DNA from: Phorcus lineatus
Lineage: Eukaryota; Mollusca; Gastropoda; Trochida; Trochidae
Reading direction: 5' to 3'
Assembly: GCA_921293015.1 (NCBI GenBank)
Contig: OV121087.1
Span: 34,393,235-34,457,234 of the forward strand
Length of the DNA stretch: 64,000 nt
Position 1 is the stretch's first letter; the number at the start of each line of letters is the position of its first letter. The notes below the pieces were generated by a model that was not told where the DNA came from, did no database searches, and was given only the letters and a program-made list of their open reading frames with translations. The translations under genes were made by a program, and so were the position numbers. Below, piece by piece: positions 1 through 15,300 of the stretch.

Positions 1-293
1 TCAGTCACATACAAAATCAATTGCTTTTGTGAAATATCATGCTTCAAATCTTCAGTGACGAACACTAATACGTATACCGAGATCCAACCATAAGTCGTTT
101 CAATGTTTATATTCAAAGAAGCTTAACACTCCCATTCACCTGATAGGTTGACCGGTCTGATTTGCATACATGATCCTTGTCCACACGTCTCAGTAGAGCT
201 ACGCGCAGAGCTACCCTTCATGTCAACAGAGCAGGTTGGGTGGTGAATTTCGGATACCTTTAACCTGTGGACTAGGGGCAAGGTTCTTTCACC
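1..293. other. 5' flank of gene A
   Basis: This stretch precedes the proposed first coding exon of gene A. I see no convincing TATA box or other promoter element. The reverse-strand open frame over 123-332 has no recognisable family and overlaps the proposed exon, so I do not call it a gene. It may hold the 5' UTR or promoter of gene A. Confidence 0.3.
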
Positions 294-302
294 ATGGGGG
301 AG
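294..302 (+). CDS. Gene A coding exon 1 (MGE, proposed)
   Basis: ATG in a good start context (caccATGG) opens a three-codon exon followed by the donor gtaggt, in phase 0. It is proposed by analogy with gene B, whose first exon MAEE also ends in GAG before gtaggt, and with gene C (MSSDGK). The 8.7-kb gap to exon 2 matches the 7.7 and 8.9 kb of the other two genes. An exon this short could be a chance match; RNA data would settle it. Confidence 0.45.
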
Positions 303-3300
303 GTAGGTTGGCATTGATGTATGAAGTTTCAAGTTAAGATTAAAAACTTAAATAAATTTTAAGATGAAATTTTGAATTCCTATTTGAAGTTTCAACAAGT
401 TTGTTTGAAGATAAGATCTCTAGATTTTGACTCTCCATTTTGCTCTCTTGGTTTTTATTAGGAGTTTAATAAATGATGGCTGATCTGTTTAACATTTAAT
501 GAAATCTAAAAAAACAGTAGTTAGTCTTGCCATAATTGTCTAATTAAGTGACGTATCATTATAACTTTTAAGACTATGTATTTTGTGTATTAAAATCGAA
601 TGGAATGGTCGTCAATGAATTATTCGAGAATTTTCGTTTACAAAAATAAACAGATACTAGACTTCCTTTTGCAATAATGCGCGCTGTTGACACACCTTAG
701 AGACACAATGAAAGCTACAAATATAGTTTTGGTTTTTATTCTCACAAGTTTACAAAAATTAGGGTCAATCACAACTGAACTTCTGTTATACACACTGACG
801 CCTTAAAGAGCCACTCCGTGAGTTGTTGGAGTCATATATGCCAAACTTAATCAATGGTGTCACTTTATCGCCAAGTATCGACTGTTACCATAATGAAACA
901 TTTCATAGCTAATTTGTTCTGTAAAGTGACAATATGAAGGAAGAACGTCGCAATTATGATCGAAAACTGGACAGTGGTGCGCGTCAAATAGTCAAACGTA
1001 ATTTTGGAGAGTTATCTACATGTGTAAAACAGTCAGGGGGGAAGATAGGAGTTGATAGTGTTTGTTAGGTTATAAAACTAGTATCCATGTACATTGACCG
1101 TGATGTCTACACCTCTGTGCATTTATAGGGCTGTTTTTAGATTTTCATGGAAAACCAGTATTTGTCATATATATATATATACATTTATATATTTATATAT
1201 ATATATATCTGTTGGATATGGAAAGTTAAGATGTTTTGATTTTATATCACCACATATGACATTTAGTTTCGCATCAAAGGTAAAAAATAGGTTATGAAAA
1301 TCACGGAGTGGTTCTTTAAGCATATGATTAACAACCTCGTAAACGCCGAAGTTAAAATTCGTTTTAAGAAAGCCAGAAAAATATCGTGCACGTCATGTAG
1401 GATAAGTTTATTCAACCTTAAGAGGTCAAGTCGACCCCAAGGAAGGAAAACTACGCAATTTCTTTACATTTGAATTGCATTCTATACCTTTGTCGTTGTG
1501 GAAACCAGGATTTCAAGAAAATAAGGACGAACATTTAAAGAATACATACAGGGATACTTAAAATAGTCAACATGTGAAAGCAGTACGCCTAAAGTCAAGA
1601 AGTTCATAAACATATTTAAAAGTGTGACATTTTTGTGTCTGTTGCCTACTATAGTTAATGTTCTCGCTAACCTTTTTTAAGCTTTACAAATCCAGCCAAC
1701 TCCATGCAAAGGACATATTATATATTATTGCAATTTTATTGATGACAATTGATCAGTGTATACTTTGTCATTGATATCAAAAAAATGTATAGAGAGTTAT
1801 ACAAAGAAATTGAAATTGTTTTTAAAAGGACAAGAAAACGTCTAACGTTTCTTTAGATTTACATCACATTCTATGCTTTCGTCGTTGTTGTCGAAAGCAG
1901 GGCCTACATTCTCGAAGCTCTCTTGGTGATAAGGTATAGTCCTAGGCTAATGTTAATACATTGCACGTAAAACTATCTTAGCATAGAGACAGCTTCGAAA
2001 ATACAGGTCAAGGATTTCAAGAAAACGAGGAAAACACTTGAAGAGTGCCAACCTTAAAATAGTCAACATCCTGGTGCAAATGATAGCAGCACGCCCAGAG
2101 TCAAGGAGATCATAAACATATATAACAATTTGACACTTTTGTTATTACATAGAATGGTTAATGTTCTCGCTAACTTTTTTTCAAGCCTTACAGATACAGC
2201 CAAACCCATTCAATGTACTGTAGGACTTCTTGCATTTTATTTTGTTTACATTTTATCAGTGTATATACTTTGTAACAACATGCCACTATAAACACTTTAA
2301 TAAATACTTATACAGAGAAATTGAAATTGTTTTTAAGAGGACAAGGAAAACGTCGCCTACGTCAGTTATTGTAAGTTAATTCAACTATGAGAGATTAAAT
2401 CGACATCAAGGAAAGAAAACTATGTAATTTCTTTACATGGCATTCTTTACTTTGTCATTGTCGAAACCAGGATTTCAAGAAAACGAGGAAGAAAGCTCGA
2501 AGAGTACTAACTTTAAGGAAACTTTAAAAAATCAACATGCCGGTACAAGTGTAAGCAGCACGCCCAGAGTCAAGGAGTTCATAAACATATATAACAATAT
2601 GACAGTTTTGTGTTTATTGCATACTTTAGTTAATGTTCTCGTTGACTGTTTTCAAGCCTTACAAATTCAGCTAACTCAATTCAATGTAATGTAAGACATA
2701 TTGCATTTCTTTTTGCTGACATTTGACTTATTTTGTCATTGATATCAACGAAACCATGCATGCCAATAAAAATATGTTTATAGATAGTTATACAGAGAAA
2801 AAACACAACAGCAGACTGGTAACTATTTCGTAGAAATAAACATGTTCTGCATAATCTTACTATTGTTATTCAGTGCAGTAAATTCAACTATAAGAGGTCA
2901 AGTCGACACCAAAGTAGGAAAAAGTATGCAAACACTCTAGATCTAAAGTTTTCTAAAGTAAAGGTCACTGCCGAATCAAGGATTTCAAGAAAATGAGGAA
3001 AAACATTTGATCTTTACTTACCTAGAATATATCATAGATATCTTCAGAACATACCATGGATGCCAACAAAACCATGAATTATTTGTATGGAGAGTAGCAA
3101 CAGCATAGCAACCATTTCTATGTGCTTAACACATACATATTTTCGTGCTTAATCGTCTCACAGTTATATAGTGCAGTTAAACTTTTGTTTCTCAAGTTCA
3201 AGTCAAATGTTACTATAAATTACAGTGTAAAAGGGTGTGCTTTACAATAATTGCGTTGTGAACTTGATACCTTTAATAGTGTGGGTCTGACGATTTACAT

Positions 3301-6300
3301 TAGTACTCTCTAAATCGGGTTTAGATATGCAAGCTATCCAGCCGAGCTTCAGTGATATGTACATTTATTACACCCAACTTAGACCTCGTTGTCAATGGCA
3401 ACCATTCATAAAGGTGTACTGTTCATTATCGATATCTGGACACTTTTGATATCTTTTTTATATATATTTTAATATCGGACGTTGCGTGAAGGTTTAAACT
3501 GCATTTGGCGTGTAAGATACAAGGGTATAACTTCATGGATTCAAATACGCTGTGGTAGCATGATGGGAAAATGTAGCTATTTCAGAAACCTCTGATTGAT
3601 CAATTGTTCTACACAGGCAAACCTTATCCTTTGCTCAATCTGTTGAAGACGTTATTATGTATAGTCAGTTTTATGACTAAATTGTTATGCCATATGCACG
3701 CATTCTTTAAAGGGTTTCGTAAATTGTCACTGTGGCTTTAAAAAGAGCCAAAAAACCATATAAAAGAGTTCAAGGTTCAAATCGCCTTAAGAATTTCATT
3801 TGTATCTAAAGTCTTTGACTCTTGTAAAACAAAGTTTCCAAAATTGCGTTCAAGTCATTGACGCACGCATTTGTTCGATTTTCGATCATATACCACAACT
3901 GTAGCCTGCTTGTTCACTCCAAAAACATACACTGTGCCACCATATTTTAGTTTTCTTCAGAACAAGCTTTTCTTAAAAACAATCACCGGTTGCAGTCAGG
4001 AGTTCAGAAACTATTTCATTGCGCTGAAATCATTTCAAACTACCAATCACAAACATGCACGGGCTCCATTGGAATTGATTTTAGTAGAGCACTTGGTTCT
4101 GAAGGCCGTCAAGGCATTTTCTTCTCCGGATTGCTAACCGTTGAGGGAAATCCTTTTGAAAGGGTTCTGACTGTTCATCTGATCATATAATAATCCAGGG
4201 TACGCGATAGAAGCTAATCGTGCGTTGTAAGAACATTCTGAACGTTCAGAAAAAAATTAACGTTTTAAAAAAATCCCACTTTTTATTGTTCCTGTTCATC
4301 TCCCTTGAAGGAACATCCATTTTACATAAACGCCGTGATATGAAATGACTCTAAAAGGCAACCTTTATCAATCTTTAAAAATCTGTTAAAATTTTACGAA
4401 ATGGATAAAACTAACGCTTTGCTTTTTTAAAGATATTACATATTATCACCTGGGTCTGTGTAAATACTAGGTTTCATTTAGATTTGCAAACAATAAATAA
4501 AAGAAGCTGTACAGAATGATTTATGTGAATAACGGTTAGATATCCTTAAAGACCCATAAATAAATCTTGAATCATGAACTGTTCGTTTTCTAAAGAGCCA
4601 GTTGAAAAGTTCACCGCGTAAAAATGTTATATTGATAGACGTGCTCGTTGGTTGACATAAAACAAAACTTTAACAAGATAGGTTCTGTTGAAATTTTCAC
4701 ACGCTGTAAGAGAGTGTACACTAAGTAGGGGTGATAAAGCGTTTAGAAATGGTAAAGTATATGAAAGCAGTCACTGTGACGAAGGGTCTGATAGCGCCAT
4801 ACACTCAACAGTATTACCTTTATAGGAGTAGGTACAATACATATACCGAGACTGGTTTATTTCCATCACGTGTGGGTGATCAAGCGTGTAGTTTCCGTCT
4901 TTGTGTACGTAGATAAGAGGGTAGCCAATAAGTTTATTCTTAAACCTTATGTCAAAACAGAACTACATTTATGTCCACGTAGAAAACGCCTTGTGTATAA
5001 AAATCTGAATCAACAAAGATTTGTACACGGGGGCTTCTTTAACTCAAAAACAACCTTAACTAAGGTTAACCTCATTTTCCATTCTATAATATTACACACC
5101 TATTACCAGGTTAGTTTATATGAGGGCCTCGTTTGAAATACAACCTTTACTAAGGTTAACCTCATCTTCCATTCTATAACATAACACACCTGTTACCAGG
5201 TTAGTATATATGAGGGCCTCGTTTGAAATACAACCTTTACTAAGGTTAACCTCATCTTCCATTCTATAACATTACACACCTGTTACCAGGTTAGTTTATA
5301 TGAGGGCCTCGTTTGAAATACAACCTTTACTAAGGTTAACCTCATCTTCCATTCTATAACATAACACACCTGTTACCAGGTTAGTATGTATGAGGGCCTC
5401 GTTTGAAATACAACCTTTACTAAGGTTAACCTCATCTTCCATTGTATAACATTACACATCTGTTACCAGGTTAGTATATATGAGGACCTCGTTTGAAAAA
5501 CAACCTTTACTAAGGTTAACCTCATCTTCCATTCTATAACATTACACACCTGTTACCAGGTTAGTATATATGAGGGCCTCGTTTGAAATACAACCTTTAC
5601 TAAGGTTAACCTCATCTTCCATTCTATAACATTACACACCTGTTACCAGGTTAGTATATATGAGGGTCTCATTTGAAATAAAACCTTCACTAAGGTTAAA
5701 ACTATCCTCTATTCTACAATAGTATACAAAGGCAATAAGGTAAGTGTTAAGAGCCTCCACTTAGAATAACCGTGCCTATTAATAAACAATTAATAGAATT
5801 TGATTAATCTCCCATTATCCAACATTACACAACGTTACCAAATTACTACATATGAAGGTCTCCTTTCACAAAACTTATTTTACTAAGGTAACATCATTTA
5901 ATAAGGTAAACGTTGTCTTCATTGCCACTGCTTTAGTAGAACACAGGGGAGGGTGTGGTTACCGCGTTCGTTTCGGATCAAGAGGTTTGTGGTTCAAATC
6001 TTGCCGGGTTCTCGGCAACTTTGTCTGCAGTAGAAAACTATTCCACATGCACAATATTTGGGTGAAAATTCTACACTGAATTTCAGTGCACAGATAACCG
6101 GACATTGTACACTAGAGCTCTTCAAAGTGGAAGTAGCATGTCGCTTTAGATAACTTAAGTGATCTCACGCAAACGAAAATAATTGTTTTCGATTCAAGAC
6201 AAATTATTTTAATCAAAAGAAGCAGTTTAGAAAGGAAAGTACCGGTTACGCTATGTGATTAAATTTTCCTCCCTCAAATGATTTAAGGGTGTCCACACAA

Positions 6301-9300
6301 AAGGACATTCAGTTGTCATTGCGTGATACTTCATTATTTCCTATATGTTTGACCCTCTGAAGATAAAACAGTTGGCATTAACAAATGTTTCTTGCGGAAG
6401 ATTTGAAGAAAGAAATCTTTCCAAAATTGTGCTACTGCCCCTTTAAAATAGTAACCTCCGTTAACATCGTCTCCTATTCTTCGACAGTACAAAAAGGGTT
6501 ACCAATTCACTGTATACCAGGCCCAAATTTAACCCAAACTTTTTTACTAAGGTTAATATCTTCTTCTTTTATTCAGCAGAACACAAATGTGACTTTCGTG
6601 ACTGAATATCACTGAAGTATATAGTGCACGAAACCGAGAACACATTCTTCTTTGGCTTTATCTCTGTATATCACATGTCTCAGAGAGAGCATATCTCTCT
6701 TAAAGAGACACTGACCCGGGGTTTTTTTTTAAAACAATTAATCTCACGAAAACGAAAAAAAGTGTTCCCAATGTCAAGACATTGTTTGTTATCAAAAGAA
6801 GCAGTTTGAAAAGAACGTACCATCAGTCAAGCTATGCGAATCCATTTCCTTAACTAAAAGTATTAAAGGTGTTCGGATTATCAGGTTAAGTAGAGAAATG
6901 ATTGACTCTCTGAAGTTGATACATTTGTGTTAAACTAATTGCCACTTGTCAATTATTGAAATCTGAATTTAATTTTATTTTTAAAAAACGTGCCTCTGCA
7001 CCTTTAAGGTTCGTGACGGTTATTTCATGTTGAATAAATTCCTCGTGGGCGTTCAAGTGTCGGTCTTTCTTTAGAAATGTCAGAAGAAAAGGTTTTGATT
7101 GAAGCAGTCGTTGTGATATAGGGTCTCAAATGGACGTTTAGATCATAACGATATGGCTTCGACTGGGTTGAAATGAAAGATACAATACAAGCGGATAACC
7201 AGCTTTGCTTCATGGTCATAACGAGATCTATATTGACGTTTAACGAGATAAATATCTTCTAAATCTCAATAAAAATTCTAAAAACACAGCATTTCCAATG
7301 CAATTGTTTGCTTCAGATTCACGAGTGTTTCGCACGAAATGATATTTGATACAGAAATATAAAAATTCGCAATAAAAAATATTGTTTCTCAACACATTTC
7401 AGGACAGAAAAAATGTAGCACTTGTTCAAATGTCACTTTGTTTTGCATGTCCTTATAACGAGGAAGTAACGGTAAGGGGATCTTATAACGGTGGAATTTT
7501 TTTGTGATGAAACTAAAAGAGACACATAGTTTGTTTCATAATTGTTCATGTGGCTTAGATAAGAGCAAACAATCTATATCTTTTTGTCTTTTATGCGTAG
7601 ATTGTATATAATCACATTTTCTTGTTTTCGAAGATCACCGAAAGACCGTCATATAAATGTTAAAAAGTCGATTTTCACCTGCCCGATTGCATGTTGATTA
7701 TTTAAAAAACCGGCGTCTACAGTAAATAAGTTTCTAAAATTTAGTTTCGGTAGGTGGTGCGCCATTGTCCCGTTTTCGATCACAAATCACGACTTAAAGT
7801 CTTTCATCGTCCCTATACTGACCTGCTAAGCCTTACGATGGTAATTTTCAGAAACAACCATTTCTTCTCGATGAAATAACACCACTTATAAAATTGACAT
7901 ATTTAACTCAAACTACTTACTCTCTGCCCTATTAAACTTTTTAATAAGTCATAATATGGTTAAGAACTCTTGGTTTTATTTACAATCACCTACTCCGTAA
8001 GCTACTGGTTCAATAATGTCCTATACATTGATTGCATGTAACATGTTGCTTAACATATATGGAACACACTGCTGATAATTTTCCTATGATTACATCGAGA
8101 AGTGGAACGTATAACATAAATTATTAAACATTGTAATTAACTTATTTCTCGGAGTTTCACCCATATCGTATAAGATTAGATATATTAATTTGTGATAAAC
8201 AAAAAGTGATTAAATACCGTCTTATGGAGATAAATGCATATTTGGCACACAAAAATTAACTTCTTTTTGTAAAAATAAGAGGTCATGTCCATGGATTGAC
8301 TTAAAGGGAAGTAAAAAGGAGTTAATTTAGTCTTAAAGGAAAGCATATTTCTAAGTTTCTTTATTTTTAAGTGTACTCAATCACACATATAATGAAAGGG
8401 TGGAAACTATAACAAAAACACGTAAATGTGATTTATAACTAAATATGCAAATAAGTTTCCAGTGTCAAATCAGCAAATTAGGAATCCTAAGTGTACGAAA
8501 CTGGTTTTATACTTTTCACTAATGAAGTAACTAGATGTCTCCATATTTTCCCTCTCAATTGATTAAATGTCCGTTTCTATTCCCTCTCAAATATTAAAAT
8601 ATCTCTATCTTTTCCCTCTCAATTGATTAAATGTCCCTTTCTATTCCCTCTCAAATATTAAAATATCTCTTTCTTTTCCATCTCAATTGATTAAATATCT
8701 ATATTTTCCCTCTCAATTGATTAAATGTCCCTTTCTATTCCCTCTCAAATATTAAAATATCTATATCTTTTCCCTCGCAGTTGATTAAATGTCCCTATCT
8801 ATTCCCTCTCAAATATTAAAATAGCTCTATCTTTTCAATCTCAATTGATTAAATATCTCTATCTTTTCTCTCACAATTGATTAAATGTCCCTTTCTATTC
8901 CCTCTCAAATATTAAAATATATCTATCTTTTCCCTCGCAATTGATTAAATGTCCCTATCTATTCCCTCTCGTGTACTTAAATGTCTCTATCTTTGCCCTC
9001 TGAACAGGAAGTGGAGGCAAGAGGAAACTGGAGCAAGAAGCTCGACTTCATGCTCTCTTGTATAGGCTTTGCTGTGGGTCTTGGTAACGTCTGGAGGTTT
9101 CCCTATCTTTGCTACAGAAATGGAGGAGGTAAGTTATTGAACTATATATGTGTGACTTGGTAAATGGATTTTCATCCTATGCGCTAGTGCTAAAATAATC
9201 TTTCTAGGAGGGTTATGTTTGTGTTAATATTTCTGAATCAGTAGGTTTTCTTATTTATTGTTGACAACGTTTTTTAAAAACATATATAAGAATAAATTAT

Positions 9301-12300
9301 ATGTTGTGTTTTTTTTATAAAATTGAACATTTGAGATCGATTTTACATTGTAACATGTTTGTCTTCATGTGTTTCATGTATTAGATAATGTAAAATTTTA
9401 ACTTTGGGGTGTCTGTCCAAAAGGCAATACACTGACAAGTTTTGACGTTAAGCCCTGAAAATAATTTTTTTAGTTCTTAAGATATAATTCTTTAAAGCCT
9501 GAGTTCGGTTAATTTATTTTTTCCGTAAATAACTTCTTTATTGCAGCGAGTTTTCTCATTCCCTACGTCATCATGTTGGTGCTGGCGGGTTTACCTCTGT
9601 TTTTCCTCGAGTTGGCGCTCGGGCAGTTCGCATCTGAGGGACCCATCACAGTCTGGAAAGTCAGTCCTGCCTTCACAGGTTTGTTTATCCGACTTATAAA
9701 CCGAAAACATGTAAATGTTCATTTTAAAGAGCAATGATATCTAAAATAAACTAACTTAACTGGCATTATTTGAATATCGTATCAGCGCTGAAAAGGGAGA
9801 TACGATTCATAGTAAACGGTTCCGGAGAGGCAATTATCTTTAATTATCTTTTAATTATATCCCCACTACGTAGGGAAATGAAAGCAATATGAACACACGT
9901 CGATATTGTAGATTCTTGCATGTTTCGGGTCTGAGCAAGAAATAAAGTCCTGTTGTGAGTGCCGTCAACAAAACTAATGATATGACGTCACGAGCAGTAG
10001 CCGTGGTCGAGACTTTTCAATTTATCAGCCGATTTGATTCACTTACATTCAAATTTGTGAAATAAATTACGCAGTTAAAATCGACATGCCTGAAAAGAAA
10101 GTATGAGCATTCTCAACCATTACGTGTCGTGTTACAAATCAAAGTATGAACCTGATTTGTATACACCCACACCAGTCAGTATTTGACCCCATGTTGAACC
10201 TTGACAATTCAGGGTCAAATTCGGTGTTAAGTCAAACAATGATGTTTGGAATTCTTATATATGTTAAGTAGAATTAAAGTGCTTAAGAGTTGGACATAAA
10301 TGCTGCTTGAAGCCTACAGTATGACAAATTGCTTTTTCAGTTTGATGTCTGTCGTTGTGGAACGACCTGACAGGTTGTTTTATAATGACCTTAGCTCCCA
10401 GGCCACCTCCACATACATAAAGCCATAAAGTGCATGCTTGAGTGACCATCAAACATATACCTGAAAGAGATCAAGCCTAGAGTCCAAATCTTATTAATGC
10501 TTCACCGCTTCTGTATAAGCAAGCTCTTAGAGAGTGTGTGACATATACCTATGGTTTATTCGACAAACATACCTGAAATAAAGCCCTTCTCACGAAACGT
10601 TTCACGAGTATCAAATTGTAAATGTAAACGTTATTATATTGCAATGACTAGTACACTGATTTCCAGGTGATTCAATTGCATTTGTTTATAGAGTGCTATT
10701 TTAAAAGCTTTAATTCTCTTTACCCATTAAATTCAATCGTATTTATTAAGCAATTACATGATTAAGTGTGCAAGATTTCGTTTGTTGGATTTGAATAAAA
10801 GAAATTATAAACAAAAAGGTTCGATCAAGAAATATATTTTATTTTGATTGCGGACTCCTTGATAAGTTTTAACATTACATAATTGCCTTCTAAAAAATGT
10901 GTCCAATTGTTTTCAATGAAAATGGCTTTAAATTGAATTAAATGTTGACAACTAATCGATATGTTACCACAGACCATTGCCTTTAATACATGCACGTGTC
11001 GTTACTTCTCACAGATATTCATTTAACTTCACTTTTCTCAAAGAAATTTGTGATTATTTCCCAACAATAATCTGTGGGTGGGATACGCGTTTTCTCATCA
11101 CTACTTTACCAGTATAAGTTTCTTCACACAAATTTGTAGGTTTTATACCTGTTATATCATTACAGCTTCACGTACAGGTATCAGTATAAGTTTCTTCACA
11201 CAAATGTGTAGGTTATATACCTGTTATATCATTACAGCTTCACGTACAGGTATCAGTATAAGTTTCTTCACACAAATGTGTAGGTTATATACCTGTTATA
11301 TCATTAAAGCTTCACGTACAGGTATCAGTATAAGTTTCTTCACACAAATGTGTAGGTTATATACCTGTTATATCATTACAGCTTCATGTACAGGTATCAG
11401 TATAAGTTTCTTCACACAAATGTGTAGGTTTTATACCTGTTATATCATTACAGCTTCACGTACAGGTATCAGTATAAGTTTCTTCACACAAATGTGTAGG
11501 TTTTATACCTGTTATATCATTACAGCTTCACGTACAGGTATCAGTATAAGTTTCTTCACACAAATTTGTAGGTTTTATACCTGTTATATCATTACAGCTT
11601 CACGTACAGGTATCAGTATAAGTTTCTTCACACAAATGTGTAGGTTATATACCTGTTATATCATTACAGCTTCACGTACAGGTATCAGTATAAGTTTCTT
11701 CACACAAATTTGTAGGTTTTATACCTGTTATATCTTTATCAGTCGGTATGACACCTGATTACTTTACTTACAGGTATCGGATTTGCCATGATAACCATCA
11801 GCGGTATGGTGTGCATCTACTACAACGTGGTGATCATGTACTCCATATACTACATGTTCGTCAGCTTCGTCAACCTGGATGACAGACTTCCCTGGGAAAC
11901 TTGCAACAACACGTGGAACACCGACAATTGCAGGAATGAGTCATACCCGGCTCTCAGCGGTATGAACGAGTCCACTCAAGTGAAAACACTTTACGGTAAG
12001 ACTGGGTATTTGCCTATAGAATTAAGATGTGTAAGGATTTTAATGTTTGTTCCAAGTTTGGGGCTAAGAGATGGATCTGAGGGTTAGTCTTGTTCTTGGG
12101 TTCAAACCCTACTATTGAAATTGTTCACGAAGGTCTTGTTTACCCCCCGAGCCCCCTCCCCTCCCTGCATCCCTGTTTGAATAAGTTAACCACACTTTAC
12201 CACCTCCCACCCTCCCTCTCACAAACACACACCTTTTTTTAAAGTTCCTATTCATATGTCATTTGGGGTGGTTGAAAGACACCTTAACCATTTCTGCTTA

Positions 12301-15300
12301 CTAAAGAAATGACTTCATTCTTCTGAACAAATGCAGTTCTACGATTAACCACTGGGCAACTATTTACTGATTAATATACCACAATGACTGCAATTATTGT
12401 GCAAAGCAGATCTGCTGATACTAGGTCCTTATAATTTTGATATTTTAATACACTGAATATTGTTGTCTGATTAGGAATTTCCGGACGTTGACTTCAATGA
12501 AAATTTAAAATGAAATGCTGTTAACTATTAAATGTAACCTCTACCCACAGAATAAATGATTACACATTATTTGAACACTTTTATCGCCTCCAGGTCAACT
12601 GTACAACCAATCGTGCGTGGAGTCCTTGAAGGTGAACATCTCCTCCAAACTGAACATCTCGATGGATGACATGCCAGACGCCCTGAACTCCACCATGATA
12701 CAGGTGGCGGGAGTCACCGACATTTGCAAGACCATGTACACATCCGCGAGTGAAGAATACTGGGAGTAAGAACAGAACTTCTCTTTTTTAAATATTAACC
12801 TTTTTATCATCTAATAAATTTAGGAAAATATCTAAACCTTTCTTCAAAGGAGCTTATGATTTCGTGCATGAAAACGAGTTAGAAGAACTTGTTAATTTTT
12901 CAATATTAATCTTTTTATCATCTAATAAATTTAGGAAAATATCTGAACCTTCAGAGATATTTGACTACCTCATGGAACCGTCGCACTACACCAGCGTATC
13001 GGCGTATAAATCATTCAAATACCCTTAATACTTTCTCATAATCTGAATACTGTCAATGATAATGAATATGAGAGGATTAAAACTTGCACCAGTCTCTATC
13101 ACTAAGCCTAACTTCCAACCATTCAAACTTCGTGTTTTGAGTGTAGCGCCCTCCTCCGTGAAAAGTTTTCTCATATGATTCTTCATTGGACTATCGTGAT
13201 CCGTCGAAGCCTTGGCGGTAAGCACAGAAAAGTATGGGAAATGCGGCAAGGCGTATCTTAGCTAGTTATTGGGGCTGGCGTAACAATAGGCCATGCATGG
13301 GAAGATGCTTCGTCTTATTTAACTCCTGTTGCATTTCTTTTTATCTACGTATAGTTACATTGACATATGTTAAGACTATTAAATCATGACTTATCCTTTT
13401 TAATATTTGTTTTATTTATACAGTCTTTGTCAACGAGTTTATATAAAATAAAGATCAATTTAGTATGATAGAATTTTTTTAAATAAATCCCTAATCTTCG
13501 TCATTTTTACAGGTTAATTAACAAAACAGCACACTTGTTTTTCTGAATCTTTTATTTAATACATCATTTGTTTCCAGGCGCTACGTACTACGACTTCATG
13601 AAGCTGATGGTATGGACGATTTGGGAGGAATAAGTCTCAAGAACGCAGTTTGTCTCTTCTTCGCATGGATTCTGATCTTCTTCTGTCTCATGAAGGGCGT
13701 CAAATCCTCTGGGAAGGTGGGTCTTAGCTCAAACTTAACGGGTCTTCATTCCTAAAGAGCGGGGTCAGTTCGTAAGGCGAAGTGCGTCATACTAAATTCA
13801 AAAGATCAAACTTAACAATTTCCTTAGATGCATTTTAATCATAGAATACTTACTAGAATGTAAATAGTAAAAATAACAATATCGTTCAAGTCTTGATCAA
13901 CCACGAAAGGGAGATAATCACATGAAGTGTTTTATGTTCTCTTCAAGGCAAATTGCAAGAGTAAAGGGATATAATTCAAAGGTAGTAAAGCGATATGATT
14001 GACATAAATTGACATTTATCTAATCATCAAAGTTAATAGGTCGCCTGCAATACGGGCTGTTTTGACAAGCAAACGGTAAAAAACCATAGGGGTTGTGAAT
14101 TTTAATTTAAGGCATTTGAGGCAAGGTATTATTACAAAAACGGCAACTTTACTCCAGTTCACCATTGTCAGTTACCTTCCCATGGTCTTAAAAGTTATGT
14201 CATGTCCTGTTCATTTATCAAAAGATCTAATGTTACTAGTGGTTTTATGCCATTGTTGTCTTATTGTTTTTCATTACTTGTTCCGGATTTGAAAAACAAA
14301 CCTTGTGTGTGTAAGGGAAAATCTTATAATATCGATAATTTCATAGATGTCTATATTTCTTAAATACATGTAATATAATTTAACTTTAAACTGCAGCCAA
14401 CATGCTGACAACTGTCCATTTTGCACGCTCTGATTTTATAACTAAGATGGTATATTCATCAATTATATTTTCAATATTTTGTAATTGTAATTGTATTTTT
14501 GTGTCCAGCTTATGTTGTATTTTAGTAGCAGTGTTCAAATAAGCCTGGCGGTTTGTTTACCAATCCTCATTTCATTGTTTTGAAATAATAATATGTTGTA
14601 CATATAAATATACTGTAATGACATTTATCTTTTATTGCCAATTCCGGTTCTCTAAATGAAAACCCTTTGTTTAGGAAGATATCTTTACCCAATAACTTCG
14701 TTTAAAAAATAAACGTGTTTCCACAGGTCGTGTATTTCACCGCCACCTTCCCCTACGTCATCCTGATCGTGCTGTTGGTGCGTGGCCTTACCCTTCCGGG
14801 CTACAAGATCGGCATCGACTTCTACATGATACCCAAGGTCGAGAAGCTCAAGGACCCTAAGGTTCGATAACTCTTTCCTACCTCCTGTTACAGACACGGG
14901 GCAATTTTTTATGCAATATTCATATTAATGAGTTCGTAAAATTTCTCCTCGGTTCTCGGTTATCATCTGGCGTATATAGGTAATATTATGGCAAATGTCT
15001 AACTTAAATCCATGGACCTACCTCTTACTGACACGTTTTTATTAAAAGTCTAACATTTTAATCTGTTTTTCGTGTACTACTACCTAAATCGAACATGTCC
15101 AACTCTTATATTTTGTTCTACAAGCTAGGATATTATGAATTACCTTATTTCTCTAGGTATGGGGAGACGCGGCCACCCAGATCTTCTACTCCTTAGGGCC
15201 AGCATGGGGAGGTCTGCTTACCATGGCCAGTTACAACAAGTTCAAGAACAACTGTCACAGGTAAGTGTATTAACCAACTTATGAACCGATTCTATTATCA

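Noticed and set aside
8981-9007. ATG at 8981 as the start codon of gene A
   Set aside because: It lies in the pyrimidine tract of a good acceptor (ctctgaacag), and genes B and C both splice at the equivalent site from a distant short exon. Kept only as an alternative.
11078-11758. 226-codon open frame with 24-residue peptide repeats
   Set aside because: It is the 72-bp intron 3 satellite read in one frame; unit length divisible by three keeps it open. It contains acceptor-like sites and no start context.
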